This document shows positions 44,614-52,594 of a stretch of 64,000 nucleotides of DNA, piece by piece. The notes under the pieces are model-generated. The model was not told the origin of the DNA and did no database searches. It was given only the letters and a program-made list of their open reading frames with translations. How positions within the stretch are numbered: position 1 is the first letter of the stretch; every line of letters starts with the position of its first letter. The stretch covers positions 1 through 64,000 of the forward strand of contig PHBU01000009.1 of NCBI GenBank assembly GCA_002840685.1, in the 5' to 3' direction. Source of the stretch: Chloroflexi bacterium HGW-Chloroflexi-6. GTDB lineage: Bacteria; Chloroflexota; Anaerolineae; Anaerolineales; Villigracilaceae. The position numbers and the translations under genes are program-made.

Positions 44614-45810
44614 TTAGAATACAACTTTGATGGCTTTTAACTTAACCGTAAAGGTGCTCCCTTTGCCTGGTTCGCTTTGCACGGAAAGCCGCCCGTTGTG
44701 CTGTTTGATAACCTGGTTGGTAATGGACAGCCCGAGTCCGATGCCGCTAAATAGCTGTTCACCGGAGCGTTCCAGGTGATAAAAGCGATCAAAGATCTTG
44801 GGGACTTGGGATGTCTCGATCCCTATCCCTTGGTCGATGACATCCATAACCACGTAATTTTCTTCCTCGTGCAATTGGATCTTTATCTGCCCGCCGTGCG
44901 GGCTGAACTTGACGGCATTGTCTGTCAGGGCAATTAGCGCGCGTTCAAGCGATTTTGGATCTCCGGAAACCATGGCCAAGTTGGGCGGTGATTCGATTTG
45001 AATGGTGACCAGGTTGCCGGCCGCCCTGTCCTGATATTTTTCGGCAACATCTTCAGCCACTGCTCGCAGGTTTACCGGCTGGAACTTGGGAAGGATTAGA
45101 TCCATTTCTTGCAGGAACAGAATGTCGTTTACCAGGGTGGTGATTTGTTGAATATTGCGGGCTACAGTGTCTATGGTTGTCGGGATCTTTTCCTGCGTGA
45201 TCAGACCTTTTTGCATCAACTGTAAAAATCCGCCGGCAGCCATCAGCGGGGTTCGCAGTTCGTGAGCAATGTTGGTCAGGAATTCACGGCGGGTTAATTC
45301 TTGTTCAGCCAACTTTTGGTAGGCTTCGGCCAGTTCTGCCGCGCGGATCTTCAGATCTACGATCGCCATTTCATCATTTTCGCGCAGACGGTTCGAGATT
45401 TCTCGAACCATTGCCATCGATATACTGCTGGAGCGTTGTAGAACCCGATCGAAATTCTCTTTGTCAATTTCCATGACCGTTGTCGGCCCGGAGGTTGTTA
45501 CCGAAGCGGCGCGTGGCGCGTTGTGGATGATGGCCATCTCGCCAAAAAAGTCGCCGGCATCCAGGGTTTTTAGCTGTTTTTGTTCAACATTGTTGATGGT
45601 TTTTGTGACATTAACTTGACCATCGAGCACGATATAAAACTTGCTCTCAATTTGACCTTCATGACACAAAATAACCCCATTGGGGTAATTGGTGACCTTG
45701 CTGCGCATAACGAGTTCTTCAATCTCAAGCTGCGAGATGCCAGGGAAGGCCTTTGGAATGATCTCTTTGGGAGCCGGAAGTTTTTTGCGTGGAAGGTTAA
45801 GCTGATGCAT
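44614..45810 (-). CDS. Histidine kinase with N-terminal cyclic-nucleotide-binding domain
   Basis: 398 residues. A cNMP-binding beta-roll is at about 20-130 (FYIVLDGQVNVTK, GDFFGEMAIIHNAPRAASV, with the R-A-A-S phosphate cassette). A short coiled segment leads to the dimerisation/phosphoacceptor helix NIAHELRTPLMAAG (His near 200). The HATPase domain has N-box LTDNAVKFSPHGG, G1 IDQGIG and G2 GIGLGLSI. There are no membrane spans, so it is cytoplasmic. No response regulator is adjacent, making it an orphan kinase. The start is the ATG at 45810, with GAGG upstream. Confidence 0.92.
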   Translation of the reverse strand: MHQLNLPRKKLPAPKEIIPKAFPGISQLEIEELVMRSKVTNYPNGVILCHEGQIESKFYIVLDGQVNVTKTINNVEQKQLKTLDAGDFFGEMAIIHNAPRAASVTTSGPTTVMEIDKENFDRVLQRSSSISMAMVREISNRLRENDEMAIVDLKIRAAELAEAYQKLAEQELTRREFLTNIAHELRTPLMAAGGFLQLMQKGLITQEKIPTTIDTVARNIQQITTLVNDILFLQEMDLILPKFQPVNLRAVAEDVAEKYQDRAAGNLVTIQIESPPNLAMVSGDPKSLERALIALTDNAVKFSPHGGQIKIQLHEEENYVVMDVIDQGIGIETSQVPKIFDRFYHLERSGEQLFSGIGLGLSITNQVIKQHNGRLSVQSEPGKGSTFTVKLKAIKVVF

Positions 45811-45909
45811 AAAATTGCCTCGTAACAATAATGCTAAGGATTAAGGAAAGTTATCCAGCATATTCATTATAAATACAAGTACCTATTTTATAGTGATTCT
45901 TGTAAAAAT

Positions 45910-46452
45910 TCATTGCAAGTTGTGCTGTAACTTCAGGGCATTTTCGATTTCGGGGTGAGTTTGCCACTGCCCGTTGATGTAAACCTGTTCATCCCAGGGG
46001 AAAATGACCAGAGCGTCGGTCTCGATTGCTGTGTAATCCGGGCGTGGTTTTGACCATGAATGTGATGCCAGCGTGGCGGTCAGGATGCGTGGCACGCCTC
46101 GCCGTCCGACGAGTTGTACTGCGCGGGTCAGGGTTTGGCCTGTATCGGCAATTTCGTCGATGACAACGGCGCATTTGCGGTTGGCAACCTGAATGGCGAC
46201 ATCCAGCAGCACAACCGGGGTCGAGTGGACAACTTCATCGTGCATTCGGCGTGTCAGGCGAATGGGGAACATCTCGCAGCGCAGAGCGGCCGCGATAGCC
46301 GTGGCAGGGATCAGCCCACCGCGCGCGATCCCGATGACGACATCCACTTTTTCATGGGCCAATTTCTCGACCAGCTGACGGGTCATGTCGCCGAATCGTT
46401 CCCAACTGATTTTTTCCACGCCTTCTCTGTTTTTGTAGTCATAACTTTTCAT
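45910..46452 (-). CDS. Purine-type phosphoribosyltransferase
   Basis: 180 residues of the type I PRTase fold. An early VDVVIGIARGGLIPATAIA strand-helix is followed by the PRPP loop VVIDEIADTGQTLTRAV near 100-115, with WDEQVYINGQWQ near the end. It resembles xanthine/hypoxanthine-guanine salvage enzymes and the short YgiA-like proteins, but the base specificity is unclear. The lipoprotein hydrolase gene lies eight bases away on the same strand. Confidence 0.87.
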   Translation of the reverse strand: MKSYDYKNREGVEKISWERFGDMTRQLVEKLAHEKVDVVIGIARGGLIPATAIAAALRCEMFPIRLTRRMHDEVVHSTPVVLLDVAIQVANRKCAVVIDEIADTGQTLTRAVQLVGRRGVPRILTATLASHSWSKPRPDYTAIETDALVIFPWDEQVYINGQWQTHPEIENALKLQHNLQ

Positions 46453-46459
46453 GGGAGCC

Positions 46460-47401
46460 TCACTTGGTTGCTTCGATCAGGAATTCGATGATGTTCTTGC
46501 CAAAATCTGCTTCCATCTTGCGCGGTACGAAAAAGGTCATGCCATGTTTGACGCCTGCATAAGCAAAAATCTGATACTGCTCACCGGGCGCAATGCTCCA
46601 GCAGGTTGCTGGGGATGGCCCGTCGTTGACCGCGTACATGCAGCGAACGGGTTTACCCTTTTCGATCAGTTTTTGTGCTGATTGGGTGTAATCCACACCC
46701 AGCCAACTGCCCGGTGAAATGGCAAATGCACCGCGGCAGGTTTCATCGCAGGCATTGATCACCGCGTCTGCGCCGATGCTCGTGCCGATCCCTGCGATCC
46801 GGTTTGCGTCCACACCTGGCAGGCTGCGGGCCGCCTGGTATGCGGCTCGGGCATCGATCAGGAAAATGTTGGAATCCTGTGGCCTTTCTCCGCCGCTTTC
46901 GCCATGCCCGCGAAAATCGAAAGTGAGCACATTAAAAGTCAGGGTCGGGTTGAGCAGCGGAAGCGCCCCGTTGGCGCTGGGGGTTGGCTGTTCGCCGTTT
47001 TGTGGCTGCCAGTTTTGCAGCCAGGGAATGAACCCGGAGTTTTCAGCCCACCACAGGCTTTGGTTGCCTTCGTTTTGGTGCATCATGACAACGACCGGGG
47101 CATTGCTGCGCGCGGCCGGGTAAAAATATCCGCGCAAGGTGACTCCATCGGGGGTCTGAAAGCTGATCTTCATCGGGGCCGGATCGTTGATGCTGAAAGC
47201 AGTCACGGAGGGGGCTGGGGTTATGCTGGGTGAAATGGTCACAGTCGGGCGTGATGTGGTTTGCGGCAGCCGTGTCTGGGTTGGGCGTGGCGTGCGGGTT
47301 GTGTTTGGAGTTGGGGGTGCCTGTGTTTGTTCGGTGGTATTCCCGGCGCAGCCCACCAACACAATCGCCGTAATTGCCAGAATTAAAATCATATTTCGCA
47401 T
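46460..47401 (-). CDS. Lipoprotein alpha/beta hydrolase
   Basis: 313 residues. A lipoprotein signal with ITAIVLVGC is followed by a long Thr/Pro/Gln linker to about residue 65 and an alpha/beta-hydrolase domain. The oxyanion region is VMMHQNEGN, then FDFRGHGESGG, the nucleophile elbow G-T-S-I-G near 195, and the catalytic His in AGVKHGMTFF. The ATG at 47401 lies six bases after a TATAAT box, which implies a leaderless message; a second ATG at 47392 is possible. Likely an esterase or peptidase acting outside the membrane. Confidence 0.85.
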   Translation of the reverse strand: MRNMILILAITAIVLVGCAGNTTEQTQAPPTPNTTRTPRPTQTRLPQTTSRPTVTISPSITPAPSVTAFSINDPAPMKISFQTPDGVTLRGYFYPAARSNAPVVVMMHQNEGNQSLWWAENSGFIPWLQNWQPQNGEQPTPSANGALPLLNPTLTFNVLTFDFRGHGESGGERPQDSNIFLIDARAAYQAARSLPGVDANRIAGIGTSIGADAVINACDETCRGAFAISPGSWLGVDYTQSAQKLIEKGKPVRCMYAVNDGPSPATCWSIAPGEQYQIFAYAGVKHGMTFFVPRKMEADFGKNIIEFLIEATK

Positions 47402-47407
47402 AACGCT

Positions 47408-47413
47408 ATTATA
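47408..47413 (-). promoter_or_regulatory. -10 box for a leaderless transcript
   Basis: A perfect TATAAT on the minus strand ends six bases before the ATG at 47401, placing the expected transcription start on the start codon itself. No convincing -35 is seen. Confidence 0.5.
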
Positions 47414-47464
47414 CGAGAAGTTGATAAGGTGCAAAACAAAAGCGCGGGTTTTGCCCGCGCCTGC

Positions 47465-47950
47465 TTAGAATTTGTAACCGATCATTCGCAGAAAAGATTT
47501 GCGCCACTCTTTTTCTGTGGCATCTTCTATACCTTTGGGTGCTGAGCCGTCGATCACGCCCAATATACCCCGGCCTTGTTCGCTCTCGGCCACCAGCACC
47601 TGGGTCGGGTTGGCCGTGGCGCAGAAAATCCGCGCTACTTCAGAGAGATTTTTGATGGCATTTAGCACATTGATCGGGTAGTAGCCATCGCCCAGGAACA
47701 GGATGAACGAGTGGCCCGCGCCAATCGCCAGTGCGTTCTTGGTTGCCAGCTCGATCATGGCTTCATCTGTGCCGCTGAAACGCACCAGGCACTTGCCTGA
47801 TGCCTCGCAAAAGGCCACACCAAACTTGATTCCGGGCACACTGCTGACCAGGGTTTCGTGAATATCTTCGACTGTCTTGATGAAGTGCGACTGGCCAAGA
47901 ACGAAATTGATCGGTTCCGGTTTTTCAATTTGAACAAGCTGAATATCCAT
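47465..47950 (-). CDS. Adenosine-specific kinase family protein
   Basis: 161 residues matching the Adenosine_kin family first described from archaea. It starts MDIQLVQIEKPEPINFVLGQ, with IKTVEDIHETLVSSVPGIKFGVAFCEASG, VRFSGTDEAMIELATKNALAIGAGHSFILFL and a late IFCATANPTQVLVAE. Family members bind AMP/adenosine, and kinase activity was reported for one archaeal protein; function in bacteria is uncertain. The start is the ATG at 47950, with GGAG upstream, rather than a frame start 16 codons earlier. Confidence 0.85.
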   Translation of the reverse strand: MDIQLVQIEKPEPINFVLGQSHFIKTVEDIHETLVSSVPGIKFGVAFCEASGKCLVRFSGTDEAMIELATKNALAIGAGHSFILFLGDGYYPINVLNAIKNLSEVARIFCATANPTQVLVAESEQGRGILGVIDGSAPKGIEDATEKEWRKSFLRMIGYKF

Positions 47951-48020
47951 GTGAACTCCGCAATGAAAATCTTTTAATAATGTTATAGCATATTTCAATC
48001 TTTTTTCGGCAGTCTGCTAA

Positions 48021-48359
48021 TCAAAGAACCAGTATTCCGCCAAAAACGATTTCCACACCCAGGCTGATCCAGTTCGAGCGCTCCGCTGATTTGTCGAGAA
48101 AGATCGAAACCAGGCGCACGAGCGCGATGCCGAGATAGGCCCAGCCGAGCATTGCATAGCCATCCGGGCTGGCTGCCAGGATTGGATAGAGACCAAGCGC
48201 AATGAACAACCCGCCCAATATAGAGCGGATTTCGGTGATCCCACGCCCGCCGACCGGCTGCAGGCCGGTAAAGCCAGGCACAGATTGGGGCGAAAAGAGC
48301 GCCAGCGCCCCGGTGGCAATCGTCAGAATGGCAGCGATCAGTTTAAGAATTTCGAGCAT
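48021..48359 (-). CDS. DUF4345-like small membrane protein
   Basis: 112 residues with four membrane spans (LKLIAAILTIATGALALF, RSILGGLFIALGLYPIL, YAMLGWAYLGIALVRLVSIF, WISLGVEIVFGGILVL) and a GRGITEIRSILGG loop. The pattern matches small DUF4345 membrane proteins of unknown function. The start is the ATG at 48359, with GGGAG upstream. It follows rsmD closely on the same strand. Confidence 0.7.
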   Translation of the reverse strand: MLEILKLIAAILTIATGALALFSPQSVPGFTGLQPVGGRGITEIRSILGGLFIALGLYPILAASPDGYAMLGWAYLGIALVRLVSIFLDKSAERSNWISLGVEIVFGGILVL

Positions 48360-48385
48360 GATTTTCTCCCATGTGAAATCCAAAG

Positions 48386-48955
48386 TCAGGATACTTTGGG
48401 CTCCAGTTTTTCGTAAAAAATGAGCAGGGTGCTGCCGTATTTTCTTTCATCGAATTTTTCGAAATTTTTGAGTTCGATTTCTTTGTATTCCGCGGGGTGG
48501 ATCTGGACAATGATCCAGGCATCTTCACTCCACCACTCTAGATGTTCATCGGCCAGCTGCAGGGCCTTGATCCACATTTCTTTGTATTGGGGCGGGGCGA
48601 TGTAGAGATAGTCGAATGATGTGTCTGGTCTGCCCGCCAGCATGGCAAAGGCATCGCCGCGCCGGATCTCGGCTTGTTTGCTGAAGCCGGTTGTTTCAAG
48701 GTTGGCTTTAATGACTTCGATCGGCAGGCGGTTCAGGTCGCTAAAACGGACGAAAGCCGCACCACGGCTGAGGGCTTCAATGCCGATCGCCCCTGTGCCG
48801 CCGAACAAGTCCCACCAGCGCGAATCGTCCACATCGCTGCCGAGGATGTTGAACAAAGCTTCCTTGACGCGGTCGGTTACCGGGCGGGTGGTATCGCCAG
48901 GTACATCTTTTAATTTTCGGCTCTTGGCCGTTCCTGCAATGACTCTAAGTGGCAT
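48386..48955 (-). CDS. rsmD: 16S rRNA (guanine(966)-N2)-methyltransferase RsmD-like
   Basis: 189 residues. The RsmD start RVIAGTAKSRKLKDVPG and TRPVTDRVKEALFNILG are clear, as is motif I WDLFGGTGAIGIEALSRGA. Motif IV, normally D-P-P-Y/F, reads I-A-P-P-Q here (FDYLYIAPPQYKEMW), so the usual acid and aromatic residue are both replaced. The enzyme may still methylate 16S G966, or the change may mark a lineage variant. Only a weak ribosome site precedes the ATG. Confidence 0.85.
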   Translation of the reverse strand: MPLRVIAGTAKSRKLKDVPGDTTRPVTDRVKEALFNILGSDVDDSRWWDLFGGTGAIGIEALSRGAAFVRFSDLNRLPIEVIKANLETTGFSKQAEIRRGDAFAMLAGRPDTSFDYLYIAPPQYKEMWIKALQLADEHLEWWSEDAWIIVQIHPAEYKEIELKNFEKFDERKYGSTLLIFYEKLEPKVS

Positions 48956-48980
48956 ATTTGTCTGTTTCGATAGGTGAGAC

Positions 48981-49068
48981 CTGACAGGTTTTATCAGGCT
49001 CGTGTTTGGAAGGGTGACTTGCGCTAGTTTGAAAATTGGCTTGAAAGCGTGCTGTGGAAACCTGTCAG
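48981..49068. repeat. CTGACAGGTTT inverted repeat
   Basis: CTGACAGGTTT at 48981-48991 has a perfect inverse complement at 49058-49068. The right arm includes the stop codon of the URO-D family gene. It looks like a dispersed intergenic palindrome and may fold the message downstream of that gene. Confidence 0.5.
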
Positions 49069-50033
49069 ATCTTTGTTACTTCCAACAAATTTCCATGCGG
49101 GGCAATTGTCTCAACCACGCAACCGGTTCCCAGCAAAAAGCGTTTGCCGCCGGTTTGGGCCAGGGCATCTTCAATCTCAGCACGGATTTCTGCCGGGCTG
49201 CGCAGCACCAGGGTTTCGCGCCGCATGCCGCCGCAAGTGATGCCGCTGAATCGTTTTTGTCCTTCGGTCAGGTTGGGGGCTGTGTCGCGGTCGTGCCAAT
49301 TCAAGACCTGCACCGGGTAATCGGCCACGGCATCGAAGTAGACGTTATGGCCGTGCAGGTGCGCCATGTTGAACCAGAGCGGTTTGGCGGCTTCGAGTAC
49401 CGGCAGATCGTAAGCGCGGCCAAAGGTGGCAAATTCGCCTTCGGTCAGCAGCCCGGCCTGGGCATGTTGAACAGCGAAGAAAACTCCGTCGATGCCGGTC
49501 GCAATGGCCGCCTTGATGAAGCGGCGGGTTGTCTCGGCGATGATTTCCAGCCCGCGCTGGACCAATTGCGGGTGTTGGCGCAGGTGCAGGATAAGCCGTT
49601 CGCCGCCAGCCAGATTTTTAGCCTGGGACATTGGGCTGAAAATGGTCTGGATCAACGGTTCAGACGCCGGGAGCCGCTCGCGGAGGATGCGCAGGCATTT
49701 TAATTGGGCAGCAAGCTGAGGAGAGTCCGCGTCCAGCACTTTGAGCGTGCCCCAGTCAGCCGGTGCGGAGATAATCCGTTTCGTGTAGCGACGAGTTCCT
49801 TCGGCGGCTCCTTCCCAAACATCTTCTGCGCCCCAATCTTTCAGGCAAAACGAGGAGGCCGGGGTGACTTTGACCAGATCCCAGCCGTAGGTGGCCTGCC
49901 AGTGCAGGGTGGCGGCGGCCAGGCTTTCAGGGTTTTGATCATCGACGGGGAAGTGTCGCCAGAGCGCGACCGGCGGCCGGTCAATGATTTCGCCGCGCAG
50001 GGCGGCTTCGAGACGTTGGCGATGAAGGTTCAT
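49065..50033 (-). CDS. Uroporphyrinogen decarboxylase family protein
   Basis: 322 residues from the ATG at 50033. The URO-D barrel pattern is visible: RLEAALRGEIIDRPPVALWRHFP at the start, GWDLVKVTPASSF, TGIDGVFFAVQHAQ, MAHLHGHNVYFDAVADYPVQVLNWHDRD, and FSGITCGGMRRETL near the end. It is probably not HemE; many such proteins are methyltransferase-like or of unknown substrate. No haem gene is nearby. It is divergent from the MBOAT gene, with overlapping -10 boxes and a probably leaderless message. Confidence 0.85.
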   Translation of the reverse strand: MNLHRQRLEAALRGEIIDRPPVALWRHFPVDDQNPESLAAATLHWQATYGWDLVKVTPASSFCLKDWGAEDVWEGAAEGTRRYTKRIISAPADWGTLKVLDADSPQLAAQLKCLRILRERLPASEPLIQTIFSPMSQAKNLAGGERLILHLRQHPQLVQRGLEIIAETTRRFIKAAIATGIDGVFFAVQHAQAGLLTEGEFATFGRAYDLPVLEAAKPLWFNMAHLHGHNVYFDAVADYPVQVLNWHDRDTAPNLTEGQKRFSGITCGGMRRETLVLRSPAEIRAEIEDALAQTGGKRFLLGTGCVVETIAPHGNLLEVTKI

Positions 50034-50037
50034 ATCT

Positions 50038-50049
50038 CCATTATAATGG
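50038..50049. promoter_or_regulatory. Palindromic bidirectional -10 element
   Basis: The perfect palindrome CCATTATAATGG holds TATAAT on both strands (plus 50042-50047, minus 50045-50040). The plus-strand box is seven bases from the MBOAT ATG at 50055; the minus-strand box is six bases from the URO-D ATG at 50033. Both messages would therefore be leaderless and compete for the same site. Confidence 0.6.
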
Positions 50050-50054
50050 GGCCG

Positions 50055-51479
50055 ATGAATTTTTCGACCCCAACCTTTTTGTTCCTTTTCCTGCCGCTTT
50101 TTCTGACGATTTTCCTGCTCAGCGAGCGGCGGGTGCGTGTTTATGTGCTGGTTGCGGCCAGCCTGATCTTCCTGGCCTGGGGCCAACCTGTGGCGTTGGC
50201 CTGGTTGGGCGCGGCATTCGCAGCGACCTATGGGTTCGGCCTTTTGGTGGAACGGGGACGGGGCCGCCTGCCCTGGCTGTGGGCCGGGATAGTGGCCAAC
50301 CTGGCGCTGCTGGTTTTTTTCAAGTGGACTCCGCTCTACGGGCTGGCCTTTTTACCATTAAATTGGTCCGAATCTGCGCGTGGGCTGGCTGTGCCGCTCG
50401 GGCTTTCGTACTTTGCCTTTCAGGCGATTTCGTATCTGATCGATACCTGGCGTGGGACGATCCCAGCCGAGCGTAACCCAGCCCGGCTGGCGCTCTACCT
50501 GCTCTTCTTCCCGAAACTGGTTTCGGGACCGCTGGTGCGCTTTAAGCCATTTAACGAACAACTGAACGACTTGAACCCCAATCCGGAGCAGATTGCGGGC
50601 GGTATCCGGCGCTTGCTGGCGGGTTTTGTCAAGCGCGCCCTGATCGCCAACCAACTGGCGATTTTTGTCAATGCGGCCTTTAATCAGCAGACGGCCAATC
50701 TTGAGCCGGGATTTGCCTGGTTGGCGTTGCTGGCTTACGCCCTGCAAATTTATTTCGATTTTTCGGGGTATACCGATATGGCGCTCGGTCTGGCGGCAAT
50801 GGCCGGCATCAAACTGCCTGAAAACTTCAATGCGCCTTACATAGCCGAGAGTATCAGCGATTTTTGGCGCAGGTGGCACATCTCGCTTTCGACCTGGTTC
50901 CGCGAGTATGTCTTTTTTCCGCTCGAAAGGCGGCGCCTGCCGTTTCTTGGGCAGCAGATCAACATCCTGACCGTGTTTGCCCTGACCGGTTTGTGGCACG
51001 GCTTCAAGCCCACTTTCCTGGCCTGGGGCCTGCTGCATGGGCTGGCGATTGCGCTCGAAATGAGTGGTTTTGGACGCTGGCTGAAAACTGCTTGGCGACC
51101 CCTGCGTCATTTTTACACGCTGACGGTGGTGCTGGCTGGCTGGGTCTTTTTTCGCGCAGGAAGTTTTCCGTTCGCGCTGGAGTTTTTCCGCCGTTTGGCC
51201 GGCGATACGACCGGGTTGGTGATGCGCTCGTTTCGCGAGACCAGCCCCTTGCCGTTCATCGAGTCATCGTTCGTAATTGTTTTGGTGATCGGGTTGTTGT
51301 TCTGTCTGCCGCTTGGCCCCTGGTGGCGCGGCCTGCGCGCCAGCCTGGAGGAAAAACGCCCGGCCCTGTTCTTTATCTTCCAACCACTGGAAGATGCCCT
51401 GCTCTTGGCCTTGTTCGTGCTCGGCCTGGCAGCCCTGCTGGCCGGCGGCTTTGCCCCGAATATTTATGCTAATTTTTAA
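50055..51479 (+). CDS. MBOAT family O-acyltransferase (AlgI/DltB-like)
   Basis: 474 residues with about eleven membrane spans. It moves acyl, usually acetyl, groups across the membrane to extracellular polymers. Family marks: the long N-terminal spans, PLGLSYFAFQAISYLIDTWRG, FPKLVSGPLVRF, DFSGYTDMALGLAAM, DFWRRWHISLSTWFREYVFFPL, and the catalytic-region LWHGFKPTFLAWGLLHG. The start at 50055 fits the upstream -10 box; the longer frame runs through the divergent gene. The partner SGNH gene begins one base after the stop. Confidence 0.92.
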   Translation: MNFSTPTFLFLFLPLFLTIFLLSERRVRVYVLVAASLIFLAWGQPVALAWLGAAFAATYGFGLLVERGRGRLPWLWAGIVANLALLVFFKWTPLYGLAFLPLNWSESARGLAVPLGLSYFAFQAISYLIDTWRGTIPAERNPARLALYLLFFPKLVSGPLVRFKPFNEQLNDLNPNPEQIAGGIRRLLAGFVKRALIANQLAIFVNAAFNQQTANLEPGFAWLALLAYALQIYFDFSGYTDMALGLAAMAGIKLPENFNAPYIAESISDFWRRWHISLSTWFREYVFFPLERRRLPFLGQQINILTVFALTGLWHGFKPTFLAWGLLHGLAIALEMSGFGRWLKTAWRPLRHFYTLTVVLAGWVFFRAGSFPFALEFFRRLAGDTTGLVMRSFRETSPLPFIESSFVIVLVIGLLFCLPLGPWWRGLRASLEEKRPALFFIFQPLEDALLLALFVLGLAALLAGGFAPNIYANF

Positions 51480-52514
51480 ATGAAACTTTCCCACGCTCTC
51501 GTTCGTGTCTGGTACGCCCGCCTGTTCGTGCTGCTCTTTTTAGGCGCTTCGTACTTTTTGCTCATCCGCAGTTCGGATGGCGGTATTTTTGGTTTCGACT
51601 CATCTTTTTGGGGGCAGAGCAAGCTAATTGCACGTTTTGCTGACCTGCGCCTGACGATTGGCGACCGCGTCTTCCCGAACGTACTGGTGGGAGAAGATGG
51701 CTGGCTGATCTTTACCGCTGAAGGCAGCCTGGAAGATTACCAGAACTCTTTTAAGTTTTCTGATGAGCAAATTGTGACGATCACGAATCAACTGGCCGAG
51801 TTGCAATCCCGCTTGGCGGCACGCGGCGCGATTTTACTAGTGGTTATTGCTCCTAACAAGCCAACGATCTACCCCGAAATTGTCCCGTCTGAAATTGAAA
51901 AACTGTCCGACACATCCCGTTTGGAGCGCCTGACAGTTCATCTTCAGCAAAACCTGCCCGGAATCTTGCTTGATTTGCGCCCAACGCTTTCGGACGGGCA
52001 GGCGGTTCGCGATGTTTATTACAAGACTGATACCCATTGGAACGACTACGGTATCTTGCTTGCTTACCAGGCGATCCTGCAGGAATTGGCCAAATCCCGC
52101 CCCGAGCTTGCGCCGTATCCGCTTGAGATGTTCGAATTGAAAGAAGGACAACCAGAGTTGTGGGATCTGGCGGCCAATACTGGTGGCGTTAGCTTGCGCG
52201 AACCATCGCTGACGGTATCTCCGAAGTTTGATAACCCTGCTGAGTATCGCCAATTGGAAGTGAGTGGACGCAAGTTGTTTACATCCTGGGTTGCAGATGA
52301 CAAACTTCCTCGTCTCTTGATGTACCACGACTCTTTTGCCCCGCGCTTGTTTAGCTTGCTCGGAATGCATTTTAGCAGCGCTGTTTCTGTGCCGCATTAT
52401 TCTGGTCGCCCGATTTGGTCGCTGAATTGGATTGACCAGCAGCAGCCCGATGTGGTCATTATTGAATTTGCTGAACGTTACCTTCACGATCTGGAAACGC
52501 TCCTGAGTCAATGA
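51480..52514 (+). CDS. AlgX/AlgJ-like SGNH O-acetylation protein
   Basis: 344 residues. A signal anchor (LFVLLFLGASYFLLI) is followed by an extracytoplasmic SGNH-hydrolase-like domain of the AlgJ/AlgX type. It has VGEDGWLIF, VIAPNKPTIYPE, the Asp-His signature YKTDTHWNDYG near 180, and the nucleophile-type block MYHDSFAPRL near 280. It starts directly after the MBOAT stop. The two genes together acetylate an exported polysaccharide in the alginate-type manner; the polymer here is unknown. Confidence 0.85.
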   Translation: MKLSHALVRVWYARLFVLLFLGASYFLLIRSSDGGIFGFDSSFWGQSKLIARFADLRLTIGDRVFPNVLVGEDGWLIFTAEGSLEDYQNSFKFSDEQIVTITNQLAELQSRLAARGAILLVVIAPNKPTIYPEIVPSEIEKLSDTSRLERLTVHLQQNLPGILLDLRPTLSDGQAVRDVYYKTDTHWNDYGILLAYQAILQELAKSRPELAPYPLEMFELKEGQPELWDLAANTGGVSLREPSLTVSPKFDNPAEYRQLEVSGRKLFTSWVADDKLPRLLMYHDSFAPRLFSLLGMHFSSAVSVPHYSGRPIWSLNWIDQQQPDVVIIEFAERYLHDLETLLSQ

Positions 52515-52594
52515 TATTTACATAGTAGTACAATAAGAAAATTTTGCGCTTCCCCTTGCTTTCCGGTTCTTATCCCTTTATCTGAGAGGTTCCT

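Noticed and set aside
49065..50033. HemE, uroporphyrinogen decarboxylase of haem synthesis
   Set aside because: The family fold is present, but there are no haem genes nearby and the sequence looks like the broader URO-D superfamily; the symbol was not assigned.
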